64,000 bases of DNA from Methylomonas rapida (GTDB lineage Bacteria > Pseudomonadota > Gammaproteobacteria > Methylococcales > Methylomonadaceae). The stretch covers positions 2,046,001-2,110,000 of the forward strand of contig NZ_CP113517.1 in NCBI RefSeq assembly GCF_024360925.2, in the 5' to 3' direction. Made by a program: the position numbers and the translations under genes. The notes under the pieces are model-generated. The model saw nothing but the letters and a program-made list of their open reading frames with translations, made no database searches and was not told the origin of the DNA. This document shows, one piece after another, positions 47,049 to 60,180 of this stretch (position 1 is the first letter of the stretch; each line of letters begins with the position of its first letter).

Positions 47049-47237
47049 GATGGACTGAGCACAAGGGGGGATGCGGTCTATGGTAATCAAACTCGCCAGA
47101 GCTGGCTAGACATTGTCGGTAATGCTCATTCGACGTCTTGTTGGACCGATTGGCCTTCGAACGTGGTTGCCCGGCTTTCCTTAAATTTTCAAAAGGCTTA
47201 TAGTGGATTTTTCTTCACGCTGACCCGGGAGGCTGTC

Positions 47238-47681
47238 ATGGCTAACAGTGAAATCGATCAAGTTGCCGTCATCGAGGTTTTGAATAAAATTTTGGAGGCC
47301 GAACTGGCGGGCGTCGTGCGTTATACGCATTATGCGTTGATGGTGTTCGGTTATCACCGGATTCCGATAGTGGGGTGGATGCGCGCCCAAGCCAACGAAT
47401 CCTTGCTGCACGCCAACGAAGCCGGCGAAATGATCACGCAATTGGGTGGCCATCCTTCGCTGGGCATCGGGCCTTTGCTGGAAACCCATCGTCACGACAT
47501 CGGCGATATCTTGCGTGAATCGCTGGAGCATGAAACTCAGGCCCTGGCCGAATATTATCGTTTGCTGGAACTGGTGAACGGCCGTAATGTGTTGCTGGAG
47601 GAATATGCCCGCCGCATGTGCGCATTGGAGGAAACCCATGTCGGCGATGTGCGGAAGATGTTGCTAAAACCAGGGTCGTGA
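47238..47681 (+). CDS. Bacterioferritin/ferritin-like di-iron protein
   Basis: This 147-residue four-helix protein is of the bacterioferritin/Dps superfamily. Carboxylate and His ligands are visible as Glu in [17 protein letters not shown] and H in [14 protein letters not shown], and E..H in [11 protein letters not shown]. It probably stores or handles iron. Membership of the haem-binding bacterioferritin group is uncertain, since no clear haem methionine was found. The ATG at 47238 has a GGGAGG ribosome-binding site. The GlcG-like gene follows 52 nt later on the same strand. Confidence 0.85.
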   Translation: MANSEIDQVAVIEVLNKILEAELAGVVRYTHYALMVFGYHRIPIVGWMRAQANESLLHANEAGEMITQLGGHPSLGIGPLLETHRHDIGDILRESLEHETQALAEYYRLLELVNGRNVLLEEYARRMCALEETHVGDVRKMLLKPGS

Positions 47682-47733
47682 GCCGAAGATTAGGCATTCA
47701 GTAAATTTTCTTACCATATCGCGGGAGAACACT

Positions 47734-48168
47734 ATGCACGTCAGTTTGGAACAAGCAGAAAAGGCTATTGCGGCCGCGGTTGCGGAATCGGAAAGGTTGG
47801 GTACGCAAATGTGTATCGCGGTGGTCGATTCCGGCGCCGATTTGAAGGCGTTTACCCGAATGAATGGGGCCTGGGTAGGCAGTATCGATATTGCGATCAA
47901 AAAAGCCAAGACCGCTTGTTTTTTCGGCATGAACACCGGCCAGATCGGCCAGCTTTCGCAGCCGGGCGGGCCACTTTACGGCATCGAGCATTCCAACCAG
48001 GGGCTGATTACCTTTCCGGGCGGCGTGCCGATAGTCGATCAGGACGGCGTACTGATTGGTGCGGTCGGCGTCAGCGGCAGTTCGGTGGAAAACGACCATC
48101 AGGTGGCCAAGGCCGCCGCCGAATCCATCGGCCTGTCCGATTTGCCTTCCCATCCCTGGCGCACCTGA
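47734..48168 (+). CDS. GlcG/HbpS-family protein
   Basis: This 144-residue protein matches the GlcG/HbpS (DUF336) family. Supporting motifs are [56 protein letters not shown] and [22 protein letters not shown]. Members bind haem, cobalamin-like ligands or small molecules and often accompany redox or aldehyde/alcohol genes. There is no signal peptide. A GGGAG site precedes the ATG. It follows the ferritin-like gene and converges on the decarboxylase. Confidence 0.87.
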   Translation: MHVSLEQAEKAIAAAVAESERLGTQMCIAVVDSGADLKAFTRMNGAWVGSIDIAIKKAKTACFFGMNTGQIGQLSQPGGPLYGIEHSNQGLITFPGGVPIVDQDGVLIGAVGVSGSSVENDHQVAKAAAESIGLSDLPSHPWRT

Positions 48169-48248
48169 ACGCCAGCGTCCTGACGCGGAGAGGGGGCGAC
48201 AGCCTCACCGAGTCGGGCCATGGCTTCCCTGTTGACAAGCTGTCGAGT

Positions 48249-49904
48249 TCAATGCTTGCCAGTTACTTTGGTTTTCAAATGATCGGTCAACCGTTTCATG
48301 GCTGAAGAAGCATCATCGGGGGATAGGTGCACGTTGATCAGGCTGGGCATGGTTTGGTTGTTCAAGGCACATGTCAATGCGCCCTCGAAGGCTTGTTCCG
48401 TGTTGGCGTCGTACCCCATCAACGGCCCGAACACTTCACCCAGGCGCTCGAAGCGCCAGGGCGCGATGTCGTTGAAGGGGCCTTCGAGCAAGCAGCGTTC
48501 GGTGCTGTAGCCGCTATTGTTGAACACCACTACGATGGGATTCAAGCCCAGGCGGGCTTGGGTCGAAAGCTCCGTGCCGGTCATTTGAAAGGCGCCGTCG
48601 CCAACGAGGATCAAGGCGCGACGGTCCGGCCGGGCAACCTGGGCGCCCAGCGCGGCCGGGACGGCGAAACCCATCGTGGTATAAAATCCGGAAGCCAGAA
48701 ATTCGGTGGGCTGGTGCACGCGCAAATCGATCGCCGCGAACAGGCAGTCGCCGACGTCGCAAACCACGATCATGTCCGGACTCAGCGCCTGATTCAACCG
48801 CGCGCTCAACCGCTCCGTCGTGATCGGCCGGCCCGTTTCTGGAAAGTCGACGACTTCAGGCTGGCATGAGGTCAATAAACCCATTTCGTCTGCGCGAGGT
48901 TTGACCTCGCGGGTCAAGGCGGCCACAAAATCGGCGAGTGCCACGCGGGGATAGCGGTGGGCACTGATCACCACTTCATTTCCCGCCGCGCGCACCATGG
49001 CATGAGGGTCAAGCTTCGCGGTATAGATTCCTGTATCGATTTCATTCAGGGTCATGCCCAGCATCAGCAGCAAATCGGATTGCTCGACCGTGTAGCGCAC
49101 ATTTTCGGAACTCATGGCGCCCTCATAAATGCCGAGATAGGCCGGGTGCCTTTCCGCCATGACCGATTTGCCGGTCAAGGTCGCGGCTATCGGCAAGCCG
49201 GAGCGTTCTATCAATTCGGTCAAGGCGCCTTGCAGTCCGCGTCGATGCAATTCCACGCCCGCAATCACGATGGGCGAAACGGCTTTTTCCAGCATTTCCA
49301 GCGTTTCGGCAACCGATTCCGACAAAGCCGTATCATCGCTGGTAAAAGGCTCGATCGCTGACGTCGGCATCGGGTAGCCTTCCCGCGTGACGATGTCCCT
49401 GGGGATTTCTATATAAACGGGTTTGCAATAACGGCGTGCCGCGGCGATGGCATGATCTATCTGCCGAAAGGCAATCACGGGGTCGTTTAGCACGACCGAG
49501 GCGCAACAAATGCGTTCGAAAATTTCGCGTTGGGCGGTAAACGGGCCGAAGCGATGATGAATCAAGGGATCGTTACGCTGCTCACTCACGCCCGGCGCGC
49601 CGCTGATGACGATGACTGGCGACGATTCCGCATAGGCTCCGGCAATCGCATTGACGGTATTCAATGCGCCCACCCCATAGGTCACGGCCACCGCGCCGAG
49701 GCCGCGACAGCGCGCGTAACCGTCCGCCGCGAAGGCTGCGGTGTCTTCCCGCGTGGTACCGATATGCCGGATGGGGCTTTTGATCAGCAAATCATAAAAA
49801 CCCAGCACATAATCGCCTGGAATGCCGAATATATGTCCTACGCCCGCCTCATGAAGGCGCTTCAGCAGATACTGCCCGATAGTCTCGTATTTAGCGGTAC
49901 TCAT
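48249..49904 (-). CDS. ThDP-dependent 2-oxoacid decarboxylase (pyruvate/indolepyruvate type)
   Basis: The 551-residue thiamine-diphosphate enzyme has the conserved Glu near residue 53 (GTTREDTAAFAADGYARCRG), the pyrimidine-domain motif AVTYGVGALNTVNAIAGAYA, and the diphosphate-binding motif GDGAFQMTGTELSTQARLGL closing with NNSGYSTE. This pattern is typical of pyruvate, indolepyruvate or phenylpyruvate decarboxylases that form aldehydes. The exact substrate cannot be read from sequence. The ATG at 49904 follows GGAGGG; an upstream in-frame start at 49943 is unsupported. It is monocistronic. Confidence 0.9.
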   Translation of the reverse strand: MSTAKYETIGQYLLKRLHEAGVGHIFGIPGDYVLGFYDLLIKSPIRHIGTTREDTAAFAADGYARCRGLGAVAVTYGVGALNTVNAIAGAYAESSPVIVISGAPGVSEQRNDPLIHHRFGPFTAQREIFERICCASVVLNDPVIAFRQIDHAIAAARRYCKPVYIEIPRDIVTREGYPMPTSAIEPFTSDDTALSESVAETLEMLEKAVSPIVIAGVELHRRGLQGALTELIERSGLPIAATLTGKSVMAERHPAYLGIYEGAMSSENVRYTVEQSDLLLMLGMTLNEIDTGIYTAKLDPHAMVRAAGNEVVISAHRYPRVALADFVAALTREVKPRADEMGLLTSCQPEVVDFPETGRPITTERLSARLNQALSPDMIVVCDVGDCLFAAIDLRVHQPTEFLASGFYTTMGFAVPAALGAQVARPDRRALILVGDGAFQMTGTELSTQARLGLNPIVVVFNNSGYSTERCLLEGPFNDIAPWRFERLGEVFGPLMGYDANTEQAFEGALTCALNNQTMPSLINVHLSPDDASSAMKRLTDHLKTKVTGKH

Positions 49905-50102
49905 GGCATGCTTCCCTCCAAACGAAAACCAGATGTCAAGCAAATCAGCGCGATCGCCACGGAAAGACTGGGGCGGCCGCCCAGCTTATTCAAACTAGAC
50001 AGGAACGATACTGCGCAGCTATCGGTAAAAAGTCAACCGTTTGCATTCAGGACATGTTTCCTGGGTAGCCCGCCCCCCTCCCGCAAGGAAAGGACGGGGC
50101 GT

Positions 50103-51110
<1,008 letters not shown>

Positions 51111-51114
51111 GGAT

Positions 51115-54381
<3,267 letters not shown>

Positions 54382-54498
54382 CCGGCTTGGCCATTCCTGC
54401 TTGTCCGGGGAAAGCTCGTCCGCGGCATAGCCGAGCAGCGCTTTCCAGCCTGGAGAGTAGTAAACATCATCGTTGCTTATATCCCAATCCCAGACGCC

Positions 54499-56064
54499 TT
54501 AGTTGCTGCCTTCGAGCGCGAATTGCCAGCGCGCCTCGCTTTGTTTCAACTCCTGTTCGGCTTGAAGTTGTTCGGTGATGTCGCGCGCCAGGATGATTTC
54601 GGCGGGTTTGCCATTCAAATTCAAGGTATGGCCGGTAATTGCGGCCCAAAACTCGCTACCATCCTTGCGCCGGTGCAGCCAGGCGCCGGCTTCGTTGTAA
54701 TAGGCTTGCCGCTCTGCCGTTGCGGCGACATTGGTCAATAGGTCGCCGATCTGTTCCGGCGGGCGTATATCCTTGATGGTCATGGCTAAAAACTCGTCGC
54801 GGCTGTAACCATAGTTTGCAATGGCCGCATTATTGACATCGAGGAAGGCCAGGGTTTCCAGGTCGTAAATCCACAGCGGCAAGGGATTGGCTTCGAACAA
54901 GAGCCGATAACGTTGCTCGGACTGCTGTAGCGTTTGTTCGGTTTGCTGTTGCTCGGTGATGTCGCGGACGAAGGCGATGTACAGGCGCATGCCTTCGTTC
55001 AGCAACAAACAGATCCGCACTTCCGCCGGATATTGGCTGCCATCCTTGCGTCGATGCAAACCTATGAAGCTTTTGACCGTTCCCGGTTCTATGCCGGCCC
55101 AGAGGGTTTGTGCCTGGGCCAAATCGAAATTCTCGAGTTTTTCGATGTCCATGACGTTTTTGCCCAATAATTCACTTCTGCGATAACCGGCTTTGGCGCA
55201 GGCTACCTGATTGACGTCCAGGATCACGCCGTCATGGTCGTGGAGGTACACGCCGTCCGGTATGGCCTGATCGACCAGGGTTTGATAACGGGTCTCGGCA
55301 TAGTGCTTTTCCGCTTCAGTTTGCTTGCGCTCGGTGATGTCCAGCACGATCCCGCGATAAAAGCCGAGCTGGCCATTGGCGGTGAAAACGGGTTGGCCCC
55401 GTGACATCAGCCAGCGCTGAGGCGTGACGCCGGGTTGGTTGACCCTCCATTCCAGATTGAATGCTTGCTGCTGTTGCACGAATTGCTGCAATTGAGCCGT
55501 AACCGCTTCCCGGTCGTCAGGGTGCACGCTGCTCAGCCAATGCTCGTAACTCGGCGGTGTCCGTGGATCGAGGCCGTAAAGGCTGGCGAGATCATCCGAC
55601 CAATAGACTTGGTTGGTATTGCTGTCCCATTCCCACCAGCCCGCGTGCGCCGCCGCCATCGCCAAACAGAGGCGTTCGTGCTGGGCCCGAAGCATTTGGG
55701 CGTCTTGTTCTTGTATTTGTAGTTGCTTGAGCACCAGTTTTCCATAACTGAACGACAACAGCCCGCCCATGGCCGCAAACAGCAGTACGGAAAAGCCATG
55801 CCGGTCTTCCACCAACCACGAACCTGCCGGTGGAATGAAGTAATACACGCCGAGCAGCGTCGCAGTGAGGGTGCCGATGATGCCACCCCAAAGCCCGCCC
55901 GCCCAAACACTGAAAAATACGGCCGGATACATCAGCATCCAGGTCGAAACCGGGATAGTCCGCCAGAGCCAGTTTTGCACGATTGCGGCCAGCAGTGGAA
56001 TTAACGCGGCGATGACGATGCGAACGCTCTTGGATAGGGTTATCGATGGCTGCATCTCAATCAC
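54499..56064 (-). CDS. 5' part of the stop-interrupted hybrid histidine kinase: membrane sensor and PAS domains
   Basis: These 521 residues begin with a DUF4118/KdpD-like membrane region of four helices (VIAALIPLLAAIVQNWLW, then a segment near 85-110). PAS domains follow (WWEWDSNTNQVYWSDDL, and YRLLFEANPLPLWIYDLETL), with PAC segments (ERKQTEAEKHYAETRY). The frame ends at the TAA at codon 522 in the phrase RWQFALEGSN, just where related proteins read on to GVWDWDI. Alone it would be a membrane sensor without a kinase domain. The stop looks like a single-base change (for example CAA to TAA). A sequencing error cannot be excluded. Confidence 0.85.
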   Translation of the reverse strand: MIEMQPSITLSKSVRIVIAALIPLLAAIVQNWLWRTIPVSTWMLMYPAVFFSVWAGGLWGGIIGTLTATLLGVYYFIPPAGSWLVEDRHGFSVLLFAAMGGLLSFSYGKLVLKQLQIQEQDAQMLRAQHERLCLAMAAAHAGWWEWDSNTNQVYWSDDLASLYGLDPRTPPSYEHWLSSVHPDDREAVTAQLQQFVQQQQAFNLEWRVNQPGVTPQRWLMSRGQPVFTANGQLGFYRGIVLDITERKQTEAEKHYAETRYQTLVDQAIPDGVYLHDHDGVILDVNQVACAKAGYRRSELLGKNVMDIEKLENFDLAQAQTLWAGIEPGTVKSFIGLHRRKDGSQYPAEVRICLLLNEGMRLYIAFVRDITEQQQTEQTLQQSEQRYRLLFEANPLPLWIYDLETLAFLDVNNAAIANYGYSRDEFLAMTIKDIRPPEQIGDLLTNVAATAERQAYYNEAGAWLHRRKDGSEFWAAITGHTLNLNGKPAEIILARDITEQLQAEQELKQSEARWQFALEGSN

Positions 56065-56142
56065 TCGTTTTTGGAGGGTAAAGACAGGATTTCAATTGTG
56101 GCAGGGCTTTGCCGTTTTGCAAAAGAAATGCTGACTGCATCA

Positions 56143-56309
56143 ACCTAAAAACATCAGTAGTCCACGAAAAGCACGAAAGACACGAAATAAAACAGATGGT
56201 TACGTCACTTGATTTAGTTGCCCGCAAGGTGTCGGCTTTTTGAGCAATAACTTTTTGAAACTGTTCGTAATTTTTGTGTGTTTCGTGGACCAAATGATTT
56301 TTATAGGAT
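56143..56309. repeat. MITE-like element with GTCCACGAAA inverted ends
   Basis: A segment of about 167 bp has left end CCTAAAAACATC..GTCCACGAAA and right end TTTCGTGGAC..TTTTTATAGG, complements of each other over about 25 bases with a few mismatches. Repeated CACGAAA units sit inside each arm. The centre is AT-rich without a gene. The same ends bound a larger element at 62232-62561, and a solo end is at 16301-16337. The rest of 56065-56474 contains nothing else I can identify. Confidence 0.7.
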
Positions 56310-56474
56310 CAATGGAGATAGGGCAAGGCATGGCGCTTTGCGGGAACATGGCTGGTTTGGCAGAGGGTAACCCTTAGACAGGGCTCTGGCCGAAGCGCTG
56401 CGCCGTTTATCGGCCGGGTTTTTCGTGATGCCCGGCCGATCGCGGATATGCAAGAGGATTGGTGTTTTGGCGGC

Positions 56475-56684
56475 TCAATTGGACAGGGTGTAGCCCACCT
56501 TGATCGTCACCTGCCAATGCGCGACCTTGCCATTTTCGATATGGCCGCGGGTTTCGACGACTTCGAGCCAGCGCATGTTCTGTATGGTTTGTCCGGCCTT
56601 GGCGACCGCGTTTTCGATGGCTTGTTGAATGCCGAGGCTGGATGAACCGGTGAGTTCGATTTTTTGATACACATGTTCGGGCAT
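56475..56684 (-). CDS. Dodecin
   Basis: Dodecins form hollow dodecamers that bind flavins or coenzyme A derivatives. The 69 residues ([20 protein letters not shown]..) match the family in length and motifs: [19 protein letters not shown], with the conserved Trp that stacks on flavin, and [13 protein letters not shown] at the end. A GGAGAATT ribosome-binding site precedes the ATG. It lies 2 nt beyond the thiE stop, so it ends the ligase-thiD-thiE-dodecin operon. Flavin or cofactor storage alongside thiamine synthesis is plausible. Confidence 0.93.
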   Translation of the reverse strand: MPEHVYQKIELTGSSSLGIQQAIENAVAKAGQTIQNMRWLEVVETRGHIENGKVAHWQVTIKVGYTLSN

Positions 56685-56686
56685 GA

Positions 56687-57316
56687 CTAATTCTCCTGCT
56701 GAGGGCTGAAAAGGGTTTGGTAAGCGCGCGCGGCGGTTTCGGGTTCCTGGTCGAAAATGCCGCCTATCACCGCCAGCAAGTCCGCGCCCGCGTCCAATAA
56801 CTGACGACCGTTGTTCGGCAGGATGCCGCCGATGGCAACGATGGGCACGTTCAAAAGCCGTTTGGCCTGCTGCAGGGTGGCAATCTCGGCCGGGGCCGCC
56901 AGGGGTTTTGAACCCGAAGGAAAAAAACGCCCGAAGGCTACATAGTCGGCGCCGGCTGCCGCGGCCAGCTGCGCTCTGCCAATGTCGTTATAGCAGGAAA
57001 CGCCGATGATGGCATCTTTCCCAAGCAGTTGCCGCGCAGCGGCGATATCGCCATCGTCCCGCCCCAAATGCACGCCATCGGCGCCGGTTTGCAAGGCCAG
57101 TTCGATGCTGTCATTGATCAACAACGGCACCTGGTACGCGTGACAGATTCGCAGCAGCCGGCTCGCCAGCGTGACGGCATCGAGTGGTTCTTTGTCGCGA
57201 TATTGAACGACGACCGCGCCGCCTTTCAACGCATCTTCGACGTCGCGAACGATTTGCTCCAGGGATTTGTGTTCGGTTTGAGTGATGGCATACAAGCCAC
57301 GCCGTGGAAATTTCAT
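56687..57316 (-). CDS. thiE: Thiamine-phosphate synthase
   Basis: ThiE joins HMP-diphosphate with the thiazole phosphate to give thiamine phosphate. The 209 residues form a TIM barrel with family motifs: [62 protein letters not shown] and [23 protein letters not shown] closes the phosphate site. The ATG at 57316 overlaps the thiD stop. A TTG at 57328 was rejected. Dodecin follows after 2 nt. Confidence 0.95.
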   Translation of the reverse strand: MKFPRRGLYAITQTEHKSLEQIVRDVEDALKGGAVVVQYRDKEPLDAVTLASRLLRICHAYQVPLLINDSIELALQTGADGVHLGRDDGDIAAARQLLGKDAIIGVSCYNDIGRAQLAAAAGADYVAFGRFFPSGSKPLAAPAEIATLQQAKRLLNVPIVAIGGILPNNGRQLLDAGADLLAVIGGIFDQEPETAARAYQTLFSPQQEN

Positions 57317-58098
57317 GGTGCTATCCAAAAAAATCGATCGGGATTCAGTTGGCCCTTGCCGGCAGGGTAGGCGGCGGCCAGTGCCTGCCAGGTGTAGTCT
57401 TGGGCTTCATTGACCGCGCTGAATACATCCAGGCCTCGAGCCAGCAGGGCGGCAATCGCGCTGGCCAGCGTACAGCCCGAGCCGTGATATTCATGGGGCA
57501 AGCGCTCCCAGCTGAACGTTTCGTGCAGATCGTCAGGCATGAACAGACGGTTTCGCACCAGCTCGGAGTCTTCGTGCGTGCCGGTGATCAAGACATATTC
57601 AGCCCCCGCGTCTTGCAAGACCGCGGCGCATTCGCTCAGATCATCGCGTCGCGCTAGGCGGCGGGCCTCCAGACTGTTGGGTGTCAACACGGTGGTTAAC
57701 GGTAGCAGTCGCTCGATGATGCTGTCGATCAAGGCCTGACTCGCCAGTTCCGTGCCGCCGCCCGCGGCCAGCACCGGGTCCAGTACGACCGGAATAGTGG
57801 GATGTTGCTGCAAAACAATGGCGACTGCCTCGGCGACGCGGGCATCGCCGAGTAAACCGATTTTGAACGCCGCAACGTCGATGTCGGCCAGCAGGGTTGC
57901 GGCCTGCTGCCTGATGTCGTCCGGATGCTGCGGGAGCAGCTTTTTGACGTTGTTGCTGTCTTGTTCCGTGAGTGCCGTGATGACGCTGACGGCATGGCAT
58001 TGATGGCTGACGATGGCCTCGATGTCGGCTTGCACGCCGGCACCGCCGCTCGGGTCGTGCCCGGAAAAGCACAGCACGACGGGGCGTCTTGCTGTCAT
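57313..58098 (-). CDS. thiD: Hydroxymethylpyrimidine/phosphomethylpyrimidine kinase
   Basis: ThiD phosphorylates HMP and HMP-phosphate to the diphosphate used by ThiE. The 261 residues belong to the ribokinase fold. Signatures include VVLCFSGHDPSGGAGVQADI near the N-terminus, VVLDPVLAAGGGTELASQAL, TVLTPNSLEARRLA and YHGSGCTLASAIAALLARGL with the catalytic Asp/Cys region (the usual GTGCTLS motif reads GSGCTLAS here). It overlaps the ligase stop and the thiE start by 4 nt each, so translation is coupled. Confidence 0.95.
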   Translation of the reverse strand: MTARRPVVLCFSGHDPSGGAGVQADIEAIVSHQCHAVSVITALTEQDSNNVKKLLPQHPDDIRQQAATLLADIDVAAFKIGLLGDARVAEAVAIVLQQHPTIPVVLDPVLAAGGGTELASQALIDSIIERLLPLTTVLTPNSLEARRLARRDDLSECAAVLQDAGAEYVLITGTHEDSELVRNRLFMPDDLHETFSWERLPHEYHGSGCTLASAIAALLARGLDVFSAVNEAQDYTWQALAAAYPAGKGQLNPDRFFWIAP

Positions 58099-60050
58099 AG
58101 TGTTTCTCCGGCCAGCAGGCGTAGAAACGCCTGTTCGCCAATGACCGTCACGCCTTTTTCGCGAGCCGCGTTGATTTTGTTGGCCCCGACATTGTCACCC
58201 GCTATCAGATAATCGGTTTTGGCCGACACCGACGAACCGACTTTCGCGCCCACGGCTTTGGCTTGCTTGCCGAGTTCGTCACGCGTGCCGCTATGCAGCG
58301 TGCCGGTAAAAACCAGGGACTTGCCGGCCAGGGGATGGCCCGTGTTGGCGGCGAGGTTCTGGCTGGGCTGCAAATTGAAGCCGAGTGCCATCAATGTGTC
58401 GAACAAGGGTTTGATGTTGGCAAAACCTTCGATAATGACGGCGGCGGTTTTTTCCGCAAATCCCTCGATCGCCACGATATCCGCTTCGGACAAGGCGAAA
58501 ACATCCGTCAAGGCATGATGCCGCATCAGGCGCTCGCAATTGCCCAGCCCCATCCGGAACACGCCGAAAGCCGCCAGAAAGCGCCAATCATCGATCGTTT
58601 CGCTGCGACTGCGCGCCAGTTGATCGACCAGGTTTTGCGATTGTTTGGGGCCGAAACCCATGCTTTCGAATTGCTCGGTGCCGAGCCGGTATATTTCATC
58701 GACGCGGCGGATGCCGTGAGCGTAAAGTTTTTTGATCGTCGCGGCGCCGAAGCCATCGTTGTTTTTCAAGACCCGAAAAAAATGCTCCATGCTGTTGCTG
58801 ATCTGCGCCGGACAGGCCAGATTGTTGGGACACAATAAATAGTCGTTGTCCCAGATCAATTCATGTCCGCAGCTGGGGCAGTGCGTCGGCACCCTCGGTT
58901 CGGCGGGACTGAGGACTTCCTCGATCTTGGGGATCACCTCGCCGGAGCGGGCCAGGCGAATCAACGCGCCTGGGCCTATGCCCTTGTCGAGCACCATTTT
59001 GTAATGATGTGCCGTGGCGCGGGAGAGCAGGGCGCCGCTGAGCCGGGTCGGTTCCAGTTCCGCAACCGGCGTGATGCGGCCGGAGCGCGAAGTTTGCGGC
59101 ACCACGTTTAGAATTCTGACTTCGGCGGTGGCGAGATTTTCCTTGTAGGCGAGCTGCCAGCGGTGATGGTGGCGGGTCGCGCCCATGTATTGCTTTAATT
59201 CGTCGTCGACGATTTCCAGAATCACGCCGTCGACGTCGTAATCGACCTTGTTCCAGATGTCTTTGACTATGCTGGCAAAATCCAGGATCAACGCAGACCA
59301 GGAACCCGTCCAGCTCGGCAGCAGCGCGAACGGATAAAACACCGCGGCATGATCCAGAATGGCTTGCTCGGCGTGAGTGTCCAGTTCTTTTTCCTTGATT
59401 ACGCTGGCTTGAAAATTGCGCGGGTTATCAAAGAATTCGGCCAGTTTTTCATCGAAGTAGCTGCGACTGACGACGATTTCGCCGGCGCCCAGCCCGCGTC
59501 GGCCTTGGTGGGCGACTTGCAGTCCGCGCTCGAAAACCCGGCTGATGTCCTGGCCCTTGCGGCCGTCGCCGCGGGTATAGAACAGGTTGCCGTCGTCGTA
59601 GGCCGCATAGCCATCCAGTTTTGGCGTGACCTTGAAGGTGAGTCGCGTAAAGTCCTTGCCCAGCTCGGCGGCGGCCTTTTCGATGCGGGCGCCCCAGCGT
59701 TCCACGTCATCCAGACTGTAGGCTTTGTCGGTCGACAGCATGATGACCGGCAAATCGACGGTTTTACCGGCAAAGACCGGTTCAGGTTCCACGCTTTCCA
59801 GCAAGGGATGGTCGGGATGACGGGCTTTGAGTTCGGCCAAATAAATAAAATCATAATCGGCGTCGCTGATGACGGGCTCGCCGCCGCGATACAAGGCATT
59901 GGCGATTTGCAAGAACCCCGTCAATTCCTCGTCGCTGGCGTTGCTAATCCGCTCGGGATGCCGGCAAAGTTCGCAAAAGCGTTCTTCGCTTAGATTGTCG
60001 AAATTGAGTGCGGCTCCAAACACGAGGTCTTTTTGCTTCTTGCTTAGCAT
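58095..60050 (-). CDS. Divergent NAD-dependent DNA ligase (LigA-like)
   Basis: This 651-residue protein has the LigA domain order: adenylation domain with active-site Lys near residue 144 (KVTPKLDGYAAYDDG, where canonical LigA has KLDG), an OB fold, a four-cysteine zinc finger (CPSCGHELIWDNDYLLCPNN, then CPAQ), helix-hairpin-helix repeats and a C-terminal BRCT domain (GKSLVFTGTLHSGTRDELG). It is more divergent than a housekeeping LigA: parts of the N-terminal nucleotide region are altered (YTRGDGRKGQDISRVFERGL). It may be a second, specialised ligase. It heads a tight operon with thiD (4-nt overlap), thiE and dodecin. The canonical ligA is presumably elsewhere. Confidence 0.85.
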   Translation of the reverse strand: MLSKKQKDLVFGAALNFDNLSEERFCELCRHPERISNASDEELTGFLQIANALYRGGEPVISDADYDFIYLAELKARHPDHPLLESVEPEPVFAGKTVDLPVIMLSTDKAYSLDDVERWGARIEKAAAELGKDFTRLTFKVTPKLDGYAAYDDGNLFYTRGDGRKGQDISRVFERGLQVAHQGRRGLGAGEIVVSRSYFDEKLAEFFDNPRNFQASVIKEKELDTHAEQAILDHAAVFYPFALLPSWTGSWSALILDFASIVKDIWNKVDYDVDGVILEIVDDELKQYMGATRHHHRWQLAYKENLATAEVRILNVVPQTSRSGRITPVAELEPTRLSGALLSRATAHHYKMVLDKGIGPGALIRLARSGEVIPKIEEVLSPAEPRVPTHCPSCGHELIWDNDYLLCPNNLACPAQISNSMEHFFRVLKNNDGFGAATIKKLYAHGIRRVDEIYRLGTEQFESMGFGPKQSQNLVDQLARSRSETIDDWRFLAAFGVFRMGLGNCERLMRHHALTDVFALSEADIVAIEGFAEKTAAVIIEGFANIKPLFDTLMALGFNLQPSQNLAANTGHPLAGKSLVFTGTLHSGTRDELGKQAKAVGAKVGSSVSAKTDYLIAGDNVGANKINAAREKGVTVIGEQAFLRLLAGETL

Positions 60051-60100
60051 CGGGTCTTGGTACTGAATGAGTGCGGTTTGAAAAAATCGTTGAATGTAAA

Positions 60101-60131
60101 ACGCCCAAATAGTCTGAAACCATTTGGGCGT
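60101..60131 (-). terminator. Intrinsic terminator downstream of the chemoreceptor gene
   Basis: On the minus strand ACGCCCAAAT pairs with ATTTGGGCGT (10 bp) around an 11-nt loop, followed by TTTTAC. It lies 50 nt past the receptor stop and upstream of the ligase gene on the same strand, so it separates the two units. Confidence 0.75.
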
Positions 60132-60180
60132 CTCGTTGCCTTCGTCGCGACGAGGGTGTCGCGCCTAAGAAAAACTTGCG

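Noticed and set aside
47037..47237. N-terminal extension of the ferritin-like frame
   Set aside because: The extension overlaps the kinase start and leader. The ATG at 47238 has a good ribosome-binding site and family-like N-terminus.
54499..54501. Recoding of the in-frame stop as selenocysteine or pyrrolysine
   Set aside because: The codon is TAA, which is not used for either. A nonsense change or sequencing error is simpler.
57317..60180. Possible TPP riboswitch for thiD/thiE
   Set aside because: The genes overlap the ligase gene, leaving no leader, and no thi-box (CTGAGA..) was found upstream of the ligase.
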